Source: Deltaproteobacteria bacterium
GTDB lineage: Bacteria > Myxococcota_A > UBA796 > GCA-2862545
NCBI GenBank assembly: GCA_016938035.1
Contig: JAFGVK010000061.1
Span: forward strand, 39,095-103,094
Direction: 5' to 3'
Length of the DNA: 64,000 nt
In this document: positions 1-8,489 of the stretch, piece by piece
How positions within the stretch are numbered: position 1 is the stretch's first letter
How the letters are laid out: every line of letters starts with the position of its first letter
Made by a program: the position numbers and the translations under genes
The notes under the pieces: generated by a model
What the model was told of the DNA's origin: nothing
Database searches by the model: none
Seen by the model: the letters and a program-made list of their open reading frames with translations, nothing else

Positions 1-496
1 CGCGGTGGAGATCGCGATGAAGCGCGCCCGGTCGGTGGGGAGCCTGGTCTCCCTCGACGCCGCGGACCCGGTGGTGATCCGGGTGCAGCGCGATCTCGTG
101 TGGTCGCTCATCGAGCGCTACGCGGATCTGGTCTTCCTCAACGCCGAGGAGGCACAGATGCTCACCGGCGAGGTGCCCGAGGCGGCGATCCTGCAGATCG
201 CCGGCCGGATGCAGAACCCGGGCATCGTGGTGGTCAAGATCGGGAGGGCGGGGTCGCTGGTGCTGCACCAGGACACCCTGTACCGGGTGGACTCCGTCCC
301 CGTGATCCCGCGGGACACCACCGGCGCTGGCGACTCGTACGCCGGAGGCTTCCTGTTCGGGCTCACCAGGGGCTGGAGCCCAGAGCGGTGCGGTCGCTTC
401 GCCTCGGCGGTCGCCAGCTTGGTGGTGGGACAGATCGGGGCGAGGCTCAAGGACCGAGCCGTGCTGCAGGACCTCCTCCGGACGCATGGCGGCTGA
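1..496 (+). CDS. PfkB-family sugar/nucleoside kinase, 5' end outside window
   Basis: This is the C-terminal part of a ribokinase/PfkB-type kinase, which phosphorylates a sugar or nucleoside with ATP. The frame is open to the left edge, so the N-terminal half is missing. The PfkB signature 2 is clear near the end (DTTGAGDSYAGGF), with the GAGD anion hole and catalytic Asp. Before it lies a segment on the pattern LNAEEAQMLTG, usual where these kinases build the substrate-binding lid. The tail resembles adenosine-kinase-like members more than fructokinases, but the substrate cannot be called from this half. Its stop overlaps the start of the next gene by 11 nt, so the two are probably co-transcribed. 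Confidence 0.85.
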   Translation, partial: AVEIAMKRARSVGSLVSLDAADPVVIRVQRDLVWSLIERYADLVFLNAEEAQMLTGEVPEAAILQIAGRMQNPGIVVVKIGRAGSLVLHQDTLYRVDSVPVIPRDTTGAGDSYAGGFLFGLTRGWSPERCGRFASAVASLVVGQIGARLKDRAVLQDLLRTHGG

Positions 497-1481
497 GACC
501 CTAGCGCCGCTGGAGCTGCAGGCCGCGCTCTTGGGCGCCGGCGCGCTGCTGCTGGGGCCCTGGCTGTGGCTGGCGCCCCGCTGGACCGCGCTCCCCGCGC
601 TGGTGGTGGGCTTCGCGGTCGCCTGGATGGTGTCGCCGACCCCTGCCGTGGCGCTGCTGGGTCAGTGGGTGGGAGCCCTGGGCTGGGTGCTCCTGGCGGC
701 GCTCGCGGGGCCGCTGCACCGGGACGGCAGGTGGGCTGCGCTGGTGGGCGGCGCCGTGTTGGGACCTGTCCCGGCGCTGTTTGGCCTGCTCCCCAGGGTC
801 GCGCGCGGTGCGGGTCCGCTGGCGCTGCTGGCGGTGGTGGGCGGGCTGCTGACCCCTTGGGGGCACCCCTACCTGGGGCCACGCGCCGAGCTGCTGGGGC
901 TGGGGCTGGGAGCGCTCGCCGCTCCCGTCGCGTGGAGGTTCGCTCCAGCGGTGAGGGCGGAGGGCGCGCTGGGACGTCAGCGCGCCCTCCTGCTGGCGGC
1001 GGCCCTGGTCGGGGCGTGGTGGACCCCCCTCGCGCCCTGGGCGTCGCTGCTCGGGGCGCTGGTCCTGGCGCGGAGGCCGCTGGCGCCCAGCATCCCGTGG
1101 GGGCTGGCGGTGGCGGTGCCCCTGTGGGCTGCGGTCTGGACCGCGGGTGGCACGGCGTGGTTTGCGGGGAGGGGCCTCTGCTGGCTGGGGGGCGCGGCAC
1201 CCGAGGCCCTGCGGCCGCTGGCGCTGCTGGCTGGGTATGGGGTTGGGCTGGCGCTGGAGCCGATCACCGCGGGGGCGCTGGTGCATCAGGCCCGGGGGCT
1301 CGCCCTCGGCCCCTGGGAGGGCGCGGTGCCGCTGTTTGGCCTGGGCCTCACCCTGGCGCCGGGGGTGCCCGCCCTCCTCGCTTGGCGCGCGGGGGGGCTC
1401 CGGGCCGGGGCGCTGGTGCTCGGAGGGAGCGCAGCCCTCGCGCTGCTCGGGGCCGGGGTAGGCTGGGCGCTGCTCGGCTAG
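486..1481 (+). CDS. Polytopic membrane protein, unknown function
   Basis: A 331-residue, very hydrophobic protein rich in Leu, Ala, Gly and Trp, with roughly nine or ten predicted membrane spans joined by short loops. I recognise no family motif. The ATG lies inside the last codons of the PfkB kinase gene and reads in another frame, which points to translational coupling. The acidic N-terminus (MAAETLAPLELQ) precedes the first span directly, with no cleavable signal. It could be a transporter-like or biogenesis protein, but the sequence does not say which. Confidence 0.7.
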   Translation: MAAETLAPLELQAALLGAGALLLGPWLWLAPRWTALPALVVGFAVAWMVSPTPAVALLGQWVGALGWVLLAALAGPLHRDGRWAALVGGAVLGPVPALFGLLPRVARGAGPLALLAVVGGLLTPWGHPYLGPRAELLGLGLGALAAPVAWRFAPAVRAEGALGRQRALLLAAALVGAWWTPLAPWASLLGALVLARRPLAPSIPWGLAVAVPLWAAVWTAGGTAWFAGRGLCWLGGAAPEALRPLALLAGYGVGLALEPITAGALVHQARGLALGPWEGAVPLFGLGLTLAPGVPALLAWRAGGLRAGALVLGGSAALALLGAGVGWALLG

Positions 1482-1490
1482 GGCGTCCCT

Positions 1491-1527
1491 CCCGCGCGGG
1501 CCCGCGATCTCCCGGTGCCCGCGCGGG
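1491..1527. terminator. GC-rich inverted repeat between convergent genes
   Basis: Two copies of CCCGCGCGGG (1491-1500 and 1518-1527) lie in the 120-bp gap between two convergent stop codons. They can pair with each other or fold singly. There is no U-tract. The position between convergent genes is the main reason to suspect a bidirectional terminator. Confidence 0.3.
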
Positions 1528-1601
1528 GCGGCCGGGCGCGCGGCGGGGGCGTCGCCTGACCGGCGGGATCCGCGCGCTGCCAACGTCGCCCCAGCGCGCC
1601 C

Positions 1602-3605
1602 CTACAGGCTCGCCCCCAGCTCAGTCGCCTGGCGGATGGCCCGCTTCGCGTCGAGTGCCTTGGGATCCGCTGCCCCGCCCACACGGTGGAAGGGGATCCC
1701 CGCGGCCTCCAGCTCCGCCGCGAGGCTGCTCTCGGCGACCTGACCGGTGCAGAGCACCACCGTGTCCGCCGCTACCAGGCGCTCCTGCCCCTGGTGCTCG
1801 ATCCGCACCCCGCCCTCGCACACCTCCAGGTAGCGCACCCCTGAGAGCTGCTCCACACCCCGGTCCTTGAGCTCCTGGCGGTGGATCCAGCCGGTGGTCT
1901 TCCCCAGCCCCTTGCCGATGGCGCCCGGCTTGCGCTGCATCAGGGTCACCGCGCGCCCGGAGCCCCGCACCTCCCGCTCGGGCAGCAGGCCGCCGGCGCC
2001 GGAGATCGCCCGGTCTACCCCCCACCTGGCGTTGAACTCCTCCCCCTCGGCGTGGGTCAGCAGCAGGGTCACGTCCACCCCCACCCCGCCCGCGCCCAGC
2101 ACCGCGACCCTCCGCCCCACCCGATCAGGGTGGGCGATGGCCTCCTCGTAGCTGATCACCTCGGCCCGGTCTGCGCCCGGCAGATCGCTCGCGGGGCGGG
2201 GCCGCACCCCCGTAGCCAAGATCACCCCGGCATAGCGCCCAAGCTCCTCGACCGTGGGGCGGACCCCGAGCCGCACCTCCACCCCCAGCAGCTCTAGCTG
2301 GCGGCGGAAGTAGCGGATCGTCTCGAAGAACTCGGTCTTGCCAGGGATTGAACCTGCCAGGTTGAGCAGGCCGCCCAGCCGCTCGCTGGCCTCGAACAGG
2401 GTGACCGCGTGCCCCCGCTGGGCGAGGGTGGTCGCGGCGGCGAGCCCCGCTGGGCCCGCCCCCACCACCGCGAAGGGAGCGGGGGCCTGGGCCGGGCGGA
2501 TCACCAGCTCGGTCTCGTGGCAGGCGCGCGGGTTGACCAGGCAGGAGGCGATCTTCAGCTCGAAGACGTGGTCGAGGCAGGCCTGGTTGCAGGCGATGCA
2601 GGTGTTGATCTCGTCCGCGCGGCCCTCCTCGGCCTTGCGGACTAGGTCGGGGTCCGCGAGCAGGGGGCGCGCCATCGACACCATGTCCGCCTCGCCGCGG
2701 GCCAGGATCCCCTCGGCGATCTCGGGGGTGTTGATACGGTTCACCGCGATCAGCGGCACGCTGACCTCACCCCGCAGCCTGCCGGTCACCCACGAGAAGG
2801 CCCCGCGCGGCACGCTGGCCGCGATGGTGGGGACCCTCGCCTCGTGCCAGCCGATGCCGGTGTTGATCATGCTGACCCCTGCCCGCTCCAGGGCCCTCGC
2901 CAGGCGCACGATCTCCTCCCACCTGCTCCCCTCGCTGACCAGGTCGAGCATGGACAGGCGGAAGATGAGCAGAAAGTCGGGGCCCACCGCGGCCCTGGTG
3001 CGCCGGACGATCTCGAGGGCGAAGCGGGTCCGGCCCGCCTCGTCGCCACCCCAGCGATCCTGGCGGTGGTTGGTCCGGGGGGCGATGAACTGGTGGATCA
3101 GGTAGCCCTCTGAGCCCATGATCTCCACCCCATCGTAGCCGGCCGCGGCGGCAAACTGCGCGGCGCGGACGTAGTCTTCGATGGTCTGCTCCACCTCGGC
3201 GTCGGTCAGCGCTCTGGGGCGGAAGGGGTTGATCGGGGCCTGGAGGGGCGAGGGGGCCACCTGCTTGGGGTGGAAGGCGTACCTGCCGGTGTGGAGCAGC
3301 TGCAGCGCGATGTGGCCCCCCTCGCGGTGGACCGCGTCGGTGATCGGCCGGTGGTGCGCGGCGTCGGCGGTGCTCATCATCGTAGCGCCGCCGGGCATGG
3401 TCCGCCCCTCGGGGTTGGGGGCGATGCCGCCGGTGACGATCAGCCCCGCCCCCCCCCGGGCGCGCGCGGCGTAGAAGGCCGCGAGGCGCTCCATCCCGTC
3501 GGGGCGCTCCTCTAGCCCGGTGTGCATGGAGCCCATCAGGACCCTGTTGCGGAGAGTGACGGCGCCCAGGGTGAGTGGCTGGAGTAGGTGGGGGTAGTGG
3601 GTCAT
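1602..3605 (-). CDS. fadH: 2,4-dienoyl-CoA reductase (NADPH), FadH type
   Basis: A 667-residue iron-sulfur flavoenzyme that reduces 2,4-dienoyl-CoA esters during beta-oxidation of unsaturated fatty acids. An Old-Yellow-Enzyme TIM barrel fills the N-terminal half and contains MGSEGYLIHQF and TGIGWHEAR, the segments holding the catalytic Tyr and His of E. coli FadH. Then come the [4Fe-4S] cysteines (CIACNQACLDH, followed by CLVNPRACHE) and an FAD/NAD(P) half starting at VVGAGPAGLAAA. Length matches the family (about 670). I chose the ATG at 3605 because AGGAG stands just upstream and the protein then starts at the usual place; the open frame extends further but with unlikely residues. It stands alone, divergent from the caspase-like gene. 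Confidence 0.92.
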   Translation of the reverse strand: MTHYPHLLQPLTLGAVTLRNRVLMGSMHTGLEERPDGMERLAAFYAARARGGAGLIVTGGIAPNPEGRTMPGGATMMSTADAAHHRPITDAVHREGGHIALQLLHTGRYAFHPKQVAPSPLQAPINPFRPRALTDAEVEQTIEDYVRAAQFAAAAGYDGVEIMGSEGYLIHQFIAPRTNHRQDRWGGDEAGRTRFALEIVRRTRAAVGPDFLLIFRLSMLDLVSEGSRWEEIVRLARALERAGVSMINTGIGWHEARVPTIAASVPRGAFSWVTGRLRGEVSVPLIAVNRINTPEIAEGILARGEADMVSMARPLLADPDLVRKAEEGRADEINTCIACNQACLDHVFELKIASCLVNPRACHETELVIRPAQAPAPFAVVGAGPAGLAAATTLAQRGHAVTLFEASERLGGLLNLAGSIPGKTEFFETIRYFRRQLELLGVEVRLGVRPTVEELGRYAGVILATGVRPRPASDLPGADRAEVISYEEAIAHPDRVGRRVAVLGAGGVGVDVTLLLTHAEGEEFNARWGVDRAISGAGGLLPEREVRGSGRAVTLMQRKPGAIGKGLGKTTGWIHRQELKDRGVEQLSGVRYLEVCEGGVRIEHQGQERLVAADTVVLCTGQVAESSLAAELEAAGIPFHRVGGAADPKALDAKRAIRQATELGASL

Positions 3606-3758
3606 GGGGGCTCCTGCAGGTGCGGGCCTCAGCATATCGCTTCCAGCCCGCCGTTTCCGAGGCCCGCGAGGGAGCCCCGTCCACGGGCCTCGGCGGAGGT
3701 GGTCTGGAAAGGTCTCCTGTTGTGAAGTATCCTCTCCTGTCACCGACCTGAGGTCCCC

Positions 3759-5687
3759 ATGCTCCTCCCGCTACTCTCCTTCGCAGCCCTCGCGCAGACC
3801 CCCACCTGGCCGAGGTTGGACGGTGATATCTCCAGGGGCACCGGCGGGGCGCACGACGCGGCGCTGATCATCGGGGTGGAGGACTACGCCTTCATCCCCG
3901 ACGTGCCGGGCGCGCGCGCCAACGCAGACGACTGGTACCTGTGGCTGACCAGGGGCAGGGGGGTCCCGGCGGCGCACGTCACCCTGCTGCGCGACGCCGA
4001 GGCCACCGCCGAGAAGATGCGGCGCTTCGCGGGCGAGACCGCCGACCAGGTGGAGCGGGGCGGCACGGTGTGGCTGGTCTTCGTGGGGCACGGCGCCCCC
4101 GACGGCGGAGGCGGGATGCTGGTGGGCTCCGACGCCCAGGCAGACGCCGACTCGCTCTTCGCCCGCAGCGTCCCGCAGGAGGAGCTGATCAAGGCGCTCT
4201 CAGCGGGTGACGAGGGGCAGGTGGTGGCGGTGGTGGACTCGTGCTTCTCGGGGCGCTCGCCCACCGGCGCGCCGCTGGTGGAGGGGGTCCAGTTCGTGAT
4301 CCCCGCCCACGCCACCGCGGCGCCGGAGCGGACCGCGATCCTCACCGCCGGCCGAGCGGATCAATTCGCCGGGCCGCTCCCTGGGGCGCAGCGCCCCGCC
4401 TTCTCCTACCTGGTGCTGGGCGCGATGCGCGGGTGGGGGGACGCGGACGGCGACGGGGTGGTCACCGCCGGCGAGGCCACCTCCTACGCCAGCGACGCCC
4501 TCGACATGCTGCTGGTGGACCGCACCCAGGATCCGCAGCTCCAGGGGCTCTCGGGCGTGCCCCTCGGGGGGGGAAAGGAGCGGGGCCCTGACCTCACGGC
4601 GATGGTGCTGGCGCGCCCTGCATCGACGGCGTCGGCCTACGGGGAGGGGATACGGGTCAGCGTCCCGGAGACCACCTTCGACTTCTCGGGATCCGGAGGG
4701 ATCGGAGCGGTGGACGTGGAGGGAGAGCGGCTGCTGGACGCGGCCCTCGCCCTAGAGGAGGACAGCTGGGCCTCCCCGGTCCAGAAGCGCGACGCGTGGT
4801 GCAAGCTCTCCCGGCACACGTCCGAGCCCCCGCTGGGGCCTGGGGCCTCCGACGCCTGCCAGGCGTGGGGCGGGTACATCGATCAGCTCGCCGCGATCGA
4901 GGCGCAGATGTCGGTGGACTACACCGCCCTCGCGGGGCTGGTGTCGCTCCCCCGCAGGTCCGCGGACGAGAAGATCGGGGCGATCGACCGCTTCGTCACC
5001 GCCTACGCCGCGCTCCCCGACGACCGCAGGGTGAGGGCCGCGGTCCGCGCCAGGGCGAAGCTGGAGGACGGCAAGGAGGCGACCCTGCCAGAGGGCATCG
5101 CCCACGCGGCGGTGGCGCCGGGGCAGCCGGATCCCAACCGCTGGGCGCGCTACCCAGAGAGCCGGGGCGGGCTGAAGGGGCTGGGGGCAGGGGTCTCCTA
5201 CGGGATGTCCGGCGCCAACCGCCCGTGGGTGGGGGGGACCGCGTTCTACGACCACGGGTGGCTGGAGTCCACTGGGCGCGTCGGGGTGCTGGGGAACCAC
5301 GTGGTGCTCGATCTGGAGCCGGGGCTGATCCTGTCGTCCTGGCCCGACGCCGCCTTCCCCACCGCCGCGTCGATCCTCAACCCGGTGGTCGGCCCATCGT
5401 TCCGGATGCTGCTGGCGGACAGCTACGACAGCTACTCCACGACCCCCGACGGCGACGCGGAGGAGCCGGGTGGGGTTGGCTTCCTCAGCCGGTTCAGCGC
5501 GGGGGTGTTTGCCGGGAACACCACCTGGCTCCAGGACGGGATGGCGGTCCGCGTCGGGCTGACCCTGCCGCTGACGGGGATGATCTTCAGGGAGTCGCTC
5601 CCTTTCTCGGAGGAATCTGAAGAGGAGACCGACGGCTGGTCCGCGCTCCTGTCGATGGACATCCTGTGGGCCGGACGATGGCGTTAG
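3759..5687 (+). CDS. Secreted caspase-like (peptidase C14) protein with C-terminal domain
   Basis: A 642-residue protein with a short N-terminal signal (residues 1-12, ending ALAQ). A caspase/metacaspase-like domain covers about residues 30-270. The catalytic dyad is visible: His111 in VFVGHGAP and Cys162 in VVDSCFSG. An EF-hand-like DADGDGVVTAGEA segment lies around residues 223-235. The C-terminal half (from about 430) has alternating hydrophobic/Gly patterns suggesting a beta-rich domain; I do not recognise it. A caspase fold exported from a bacterium suggests a role in envelope or extracellular proteolysis. The gene is first in a plus-strand run and divergent from fadH. AGTATCCT about 30 nt upstream could be a -10 region. 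Confidence 0.82.
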   Translation: MLLPLLSFAALAQTPTWPRLDGDISRGTGGAHDAALIIGVEDYAFIPDVPGARANADDWYLWLTRGRGVPAAHVTLLRDAEATAEKMRRFAGETADQVERGGTVWLVFVGHGAPDGGGGMLVGSDAQADADSLFARSVPQEELIKALSAGDEGQVVAVVDSCFSGRSPTGAPLVEGVQFVIPAHATAAPERTAILTAGRADQFAGPLPGAQRPAFSYLVLGAMRGWGDADGDGVVTAGEATSYASDALDMLLVDRTQDPQLQGLSGVPLGGGKERGPDLTAMVLARPASTASAYGEGIRVSVPETTFDFSGSGGIGAVDVEGERLLDAALALEEDSWASPVQKRDAWCKLSRHTSEPPLGPGASDACQAWGGYIDQLAAIEAQMSVDYTALAGLVSLPRRSADEKIGAIDRFVTAYAALPDDRRVRAAVRARAKLEDGKEATLPEGIAHAAVAPGQPDPNRWARYPESRGGLKGLGAGVSYGMSGANRPWVGGTAFYDHGWLESTGRVGVLGNHVVLDLEPGLILSSWPDAAFPTAASILNPVVGPSFRMLLADSYDSYSTTPDGDAEEPGGVGFLSRFSAGVFAGNTTWLQDGMAVRVGLTLPLTGMIFRESLPFSEESEEETDGWSALLSMDILWAGRWR

Positions 5688-5690
5688 ATT
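5685..5690 (+). promoter_or_regulatory. -10-like hexamer TAGATT
   Basis: AT-rich hexamer in very GC-rich surroundings, 25 nt before the ATG of the ceramidase-like gene. It belongs to a recurring set (see findings). No clear -35 partner. Confidence 0.3.
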
Positions 5691-5715
5691 GACCCTCATC
5701 CCCAGAGGTCTCCCC

Positions 5716-7578
5716 ATGCTCCCTCCCTCTACCACGCCGTCCGCGCGCGCCGGCGGAGCGGTGGTCGACATCACCCCTGATCCGGGGGTGGACACCGCGG
5801 GCTACTCGGTGCTCGGACCCATGGGGAGGGGCTATATCGGGCGGCTGACGGCCCAGGCGATGGTGCTCGAGGACAGCCAGGGCGAGCGCTTCGCCTGGGT
5901 GAGCCTGGACCTCCTCGGGGCCTCGCGCTTCCTTCACGAGCGGGTCGCGGAGCGCACCGCCGGGGTAGGGCTGCCGCGAGAGCGCCTCCTGCTCGCCGCC
6001 ACCCACACCCACACCGGGCCGGGCCACTATTTCGGAAACACCCTCTACGATCGCGCCACCGCCCAGCTCCTGGAGGGTGACGGTGGCTTCGAGCCCGCCC
6101 TCGCCGCGTGGATCGCCGATCGGATCGCCCTGGCGGTGGAGCAGGCGGTGGAGCGCCTGGCGCCCGCAAGGATCGGGGTGGGGGTCGCGGCGCTGTGGGG
6201 CGTGAGCCGCTGCGCCTCGATGGAGGCCTTCCTTGCGCACCCAGAGGCCGCCGGCTGGGACGCGCGCTGGAGCTGTCCTGCGCCTGACACCCTGGGGGCG
6301 CCCTGGCGGGCAATAGATCCCAGGGTGGTCGCCCTGGTGGCCAGGGGGCTGGACGGGGCGCTGATCGGAGTGCAGGCGAGCTTTGGGACCCACGCCTCCA
6401 CCCTGGGAAGCCGGACCCACCGCTTCTCGCCAGACTGGCCGGGCTACGCGCGCAAGGTGGTGATGGAGCACCACCCGGCGCTGCAGGTGGCCGGGGTCTG
6501 CGCAAGCGCGTCCGGGGACCAGAGCGCGACCCCTCTGCCGCTCCGGCACGGGCACGACCTCGCCCGGCAGGTAGGGGCAGCGGTCGGGGCGACGATCCTG
6601 CGCGCCATCGCCGCCGCGCAGCCGCGCGACGCGCTGGAGCTGGAGGTCCGCTACCACGACTGGGACACCACTCAGCGGCGGGTGGGCGGCGACCCATCGA
6701 CCCTGCTCGCCGAGCGGTGGGGGATAGGGGTGGCGGTCCTGGGGGGCGCGGAAGAGGGCCCCACAGGCATCCCGATCCCCGTGGCCCTCACCGGGGAGGG
6801 GTACCCCCCAGAGGATCCACGTCACCCGATGGTGGACCTCCGCAGGGTGCCCGGGCTGCGCACGCTGCTGCGCGACGTCGCCCCTGGGAGCACGCACGGG
6901 GTCCACCTGATCAAGGTGCAGGGGCACGCATTCTTCACCTTCCCAGGAGAGCCGACGGTGACCGCGGCGGCCCGCGCGGAGGGCGTGCTCCGGGAGGTTC
7001 TGGGCGTGGAGCGGGCCACAGCGGTCGGGTATGCCAATGACTACCTGGGCTACTTCACCACCGAGGAGGAGTACCGCCTCCAGCACTACGAGGCGGCCTC
7101 CAATGTGCTGGGGCGGAACGGGGCGCGGCACCACCGCGCGATCCTGCGGCGCCTCGGCTACCACCAGGGCGAGGTGCGCCCCCCCGCGGCGTGGCCGGAG
7201 GCCCAGGTCCCCTACCTGGGGGCAGCGCGACCTCGCGGCGCAGCCACCGCGCCGGTTGTGCGCCGGTGGGGGGACAGGGTGCTGGTAAAATGGCGCATCC
7301 CCGACCGGGCTCAGGTCCGCGTGTCGGACGGGCCGCTGCTGCGCCTGCTGGAGGAAGACGGTGTCACGCCGGTCCACCACTGCGGGCTCCCGTTCGACGA
7401 CGCGCACCAGCTGTTCGAGATCGCGGTGGAGGAGCGCTACCTGGGGGCCGATCTGTGGAGCGCGCGCTTTGTCCTTCCGCACCCTCTGGAGCGGCGCAGG
7501 CTGTTGATAGAGTTTCCCGATCGGGTGGGCGTGAGCGGCTTCTCCGTCCCGCTTCACCCGCCTGAGCGGCTGACCTGA
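5716..7578 (+). CDS. Neutral/alkaline ceramidase-like hydrolase
   Basis: A 620-residue protein of the neutral ceramidase (Ceramidase_alk) superfamily, zinc amidases that split the N-acyl bond of ceramides. The N-terminus has the family pattern AGGAVVDITPDPG, then THTHTGPGHYF (about residues 96-106), where the family carries zinc-binding histidines and the substrate-side glycines. A second part includes FGTHASTLG and a later GHAFFTFPGEPT stretch, also typical. The ATG at 5716 is preferred over an upstream TTG because CAGAGGT lies just before it. I see no clear signal peptide, which is odd because characterised bacterial neutral ceramidases are secreted. The true substrate could be another N-acyl lipid. 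Confidence 0.8.
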   Translation: MLPPSTTPSARAGGAVVDITPDPGVDTAGYSVLGPMGRGYIGRLTAQAMVLEDSQGERFAWVSLDLLGASRFLHERVAERTAGVGLPRERLLLAATHTHTGPGHYFGNTLYDRATAQLLEGDGGFEPALAAWIADRIALAVEQAVERLAPARIGVGVAALWGVSRCASMEAFLAHPEAAGWDARWSCPAPDTLGAPWRAIDPRVVALVARGLDGALIGVQASFGTHASTLGSRTHRFSPDWPGYARKVVMEHHPALQVAGVCASASGDQSATPLPLRHGHDLARQVGAAVGATILRAIAAAQPRDALELEVRYHDWDTTQRRVGGDPSTLLAERWGIGVAVLGGAEEGPTGIPIPVALTGEGYPPEDPRHPMVDLRRVPGLRTLLRDVAPGSTHGVHLIKVQGHAFFTFPGEPTVTAAARAEGVLREVLGVERATAVGYANDYLGYFTTEEEYRLQHYEAASNVLGRNGARHHRAILRRLGYHQGEVRPPAAWPEAQVPYLGAARPRGAATAPVVRRWGDRVLVKWRIPDRAQVRVSDGPLLRLLEEDGVTPVHHCGLPFDDAHQLFEIAVEERYLGADLWSARFVLPHPLERRRLLIEFPDRVGVSGFSVPLHPPERLT

Positions 7579-7580
7579 GC

Positions 7581-7586
7581 TAGAAT
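7581..7586 (+). promoter_or_regulatory. -10-like hexamer TAGAAT
   Basis: TAGAAT directly after the ceramidase-like stop codon and 22 nt before the TTG start of the next gene, followed by GGAGGT as ribosome binding site. Possible internal promoter; no convincing -35 box. Confidence 0.3.
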
Positions 7587-7608
7587 CGCCGCTCCCTCTG
7601 GAGGTGCC

Positions 7609-8487
7609 TTGTTCCTGTTGGCCCTGCTCGCCTGTACGCCCTCGCCCGTCGAGATCGTGGACACCTCGGTCCCCTGGGTCCTGCCGGAGTGCCCGTCTTT
7701 CTCCGAGGGTGAGGCGCTGGGCTCGCTCACCGACCTGGAGCTGGACGAGCTGTCGGGGATCACCGCGACCACCGAGGACGCCGGGGTGCTCTGGGCCCAC
7801 AATGACTCGGGCGACACCGCCAGGTTCTTCGCGGTGGAGGTGAGCGGCAGGGTGAGGGGGGCAGTGCGCCTCGCGGACACCACCGCCTTTGACTGGGAGG
7901 ACATCACCCTCGCGCGCGAGGGGGACGCGGCCTGGATCTGGCTGGCCGACATCGGTGACAACGCGGTGGCTCGCCCCGAGGTGCGCTTGTACAGGGTCGC
8001 GGAGCCCGATCCCGGCGCGCTCCCCGCTGAGTTGCCGGGGGAGCGCTTCACCCTCAGGTACAGCGACGGCCCCCACAACGCGGAGACCCTCCTGTGGGAC
8101 CCCATCGATCGGGCGCTCTACATCCTCACCAAAGAGGACGAGGCGCCGTCCGGTCTGTGGCGCCTGCCGCAGCCGGTGGTGGACGGAGGGGTGATGGAGC
8201 GCGTGGGGGAGGTGGACCTGTGGAGCGACGACTTCGCCGGGTCCGGCCTCGCGACGGGCGGTGAGGTCTCGCCGGACGGCCTGCTCCTCGCGGTGCGCAC
8301 CTATACCCACGTCTGGGCCTGGAGGCGCGATCCGGCCCGCCCCCTGGCGGAGGCGCTGGGCTCCCCTGCCTGTGAGCTGCCGGTGGTGGGCGAGCGGCAG
8401 GGCGAGGCGCTGACCTGGGTGGGGCAGGACTACCTCACCGTCAGCGAGGGGCAGGAGGCGCCGGTGCATCGCTTCTTGCGCAGGTAG
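7609..8487 (+). CDS. Putative lipoprotein, beta-propeller-like
   Basis: A 292-residue protein starting at a TTG preceded by a strong GGAGGT. The N-terminus MFLLALLACTP is a minimal lipoprotein signal with the acylated Cys at residue 9, although the n-region lacks positive charge. The body has repeated segments such as LDELSGITATTED, WAHNDSGD, DWEDITL and LADIGDN, which recall proteins with SdiA-regulated or esterase-like propeller folds around a conserved Asn-Asp. No catalytic motif is evident. It ends two bases before the next gene, so the two are very likely one operon. Confidence 0.7.
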   Translation: MFLLALLACTPSPVEIVDTSVPWVLPECPSFSEGEALGSLTDLELDELSGITATTEDAGVLWAHNDSGDTARFFAVEVSGRVRGAVRLADTTAFDWEDITLAREGDAAWIWLADIGDNAVARPEVRLYRVAEPDPGALPAELPGERFTLRYSDGPHNAETLLWDPIDRALYILTKEDEAPSGLWRLPQPVVDGGVMERVGEVDLWSDDFAGSGLATGGEVSPDGLLLAVRTYTHVWAWRRDPARPLAEALGSPACELPVVGERQGEALTWVGQDYLTVSEGQEAPVHRFLRR

Positions 8488-8489
8488 CC

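Noticed and set aside
5587..8469. A 960-codon open frame on the minus strand opposite the ceramidase-like gene and lipoprotein
   Set aside because: Its product is His/Pro/Arg/Gly-rich, the usual mirror of a GC-rich gene, while the plus strand has recognised domains. Several similar long antisense frames (for example 42533-44332 and 54188-55960) were dropped for the same reason.
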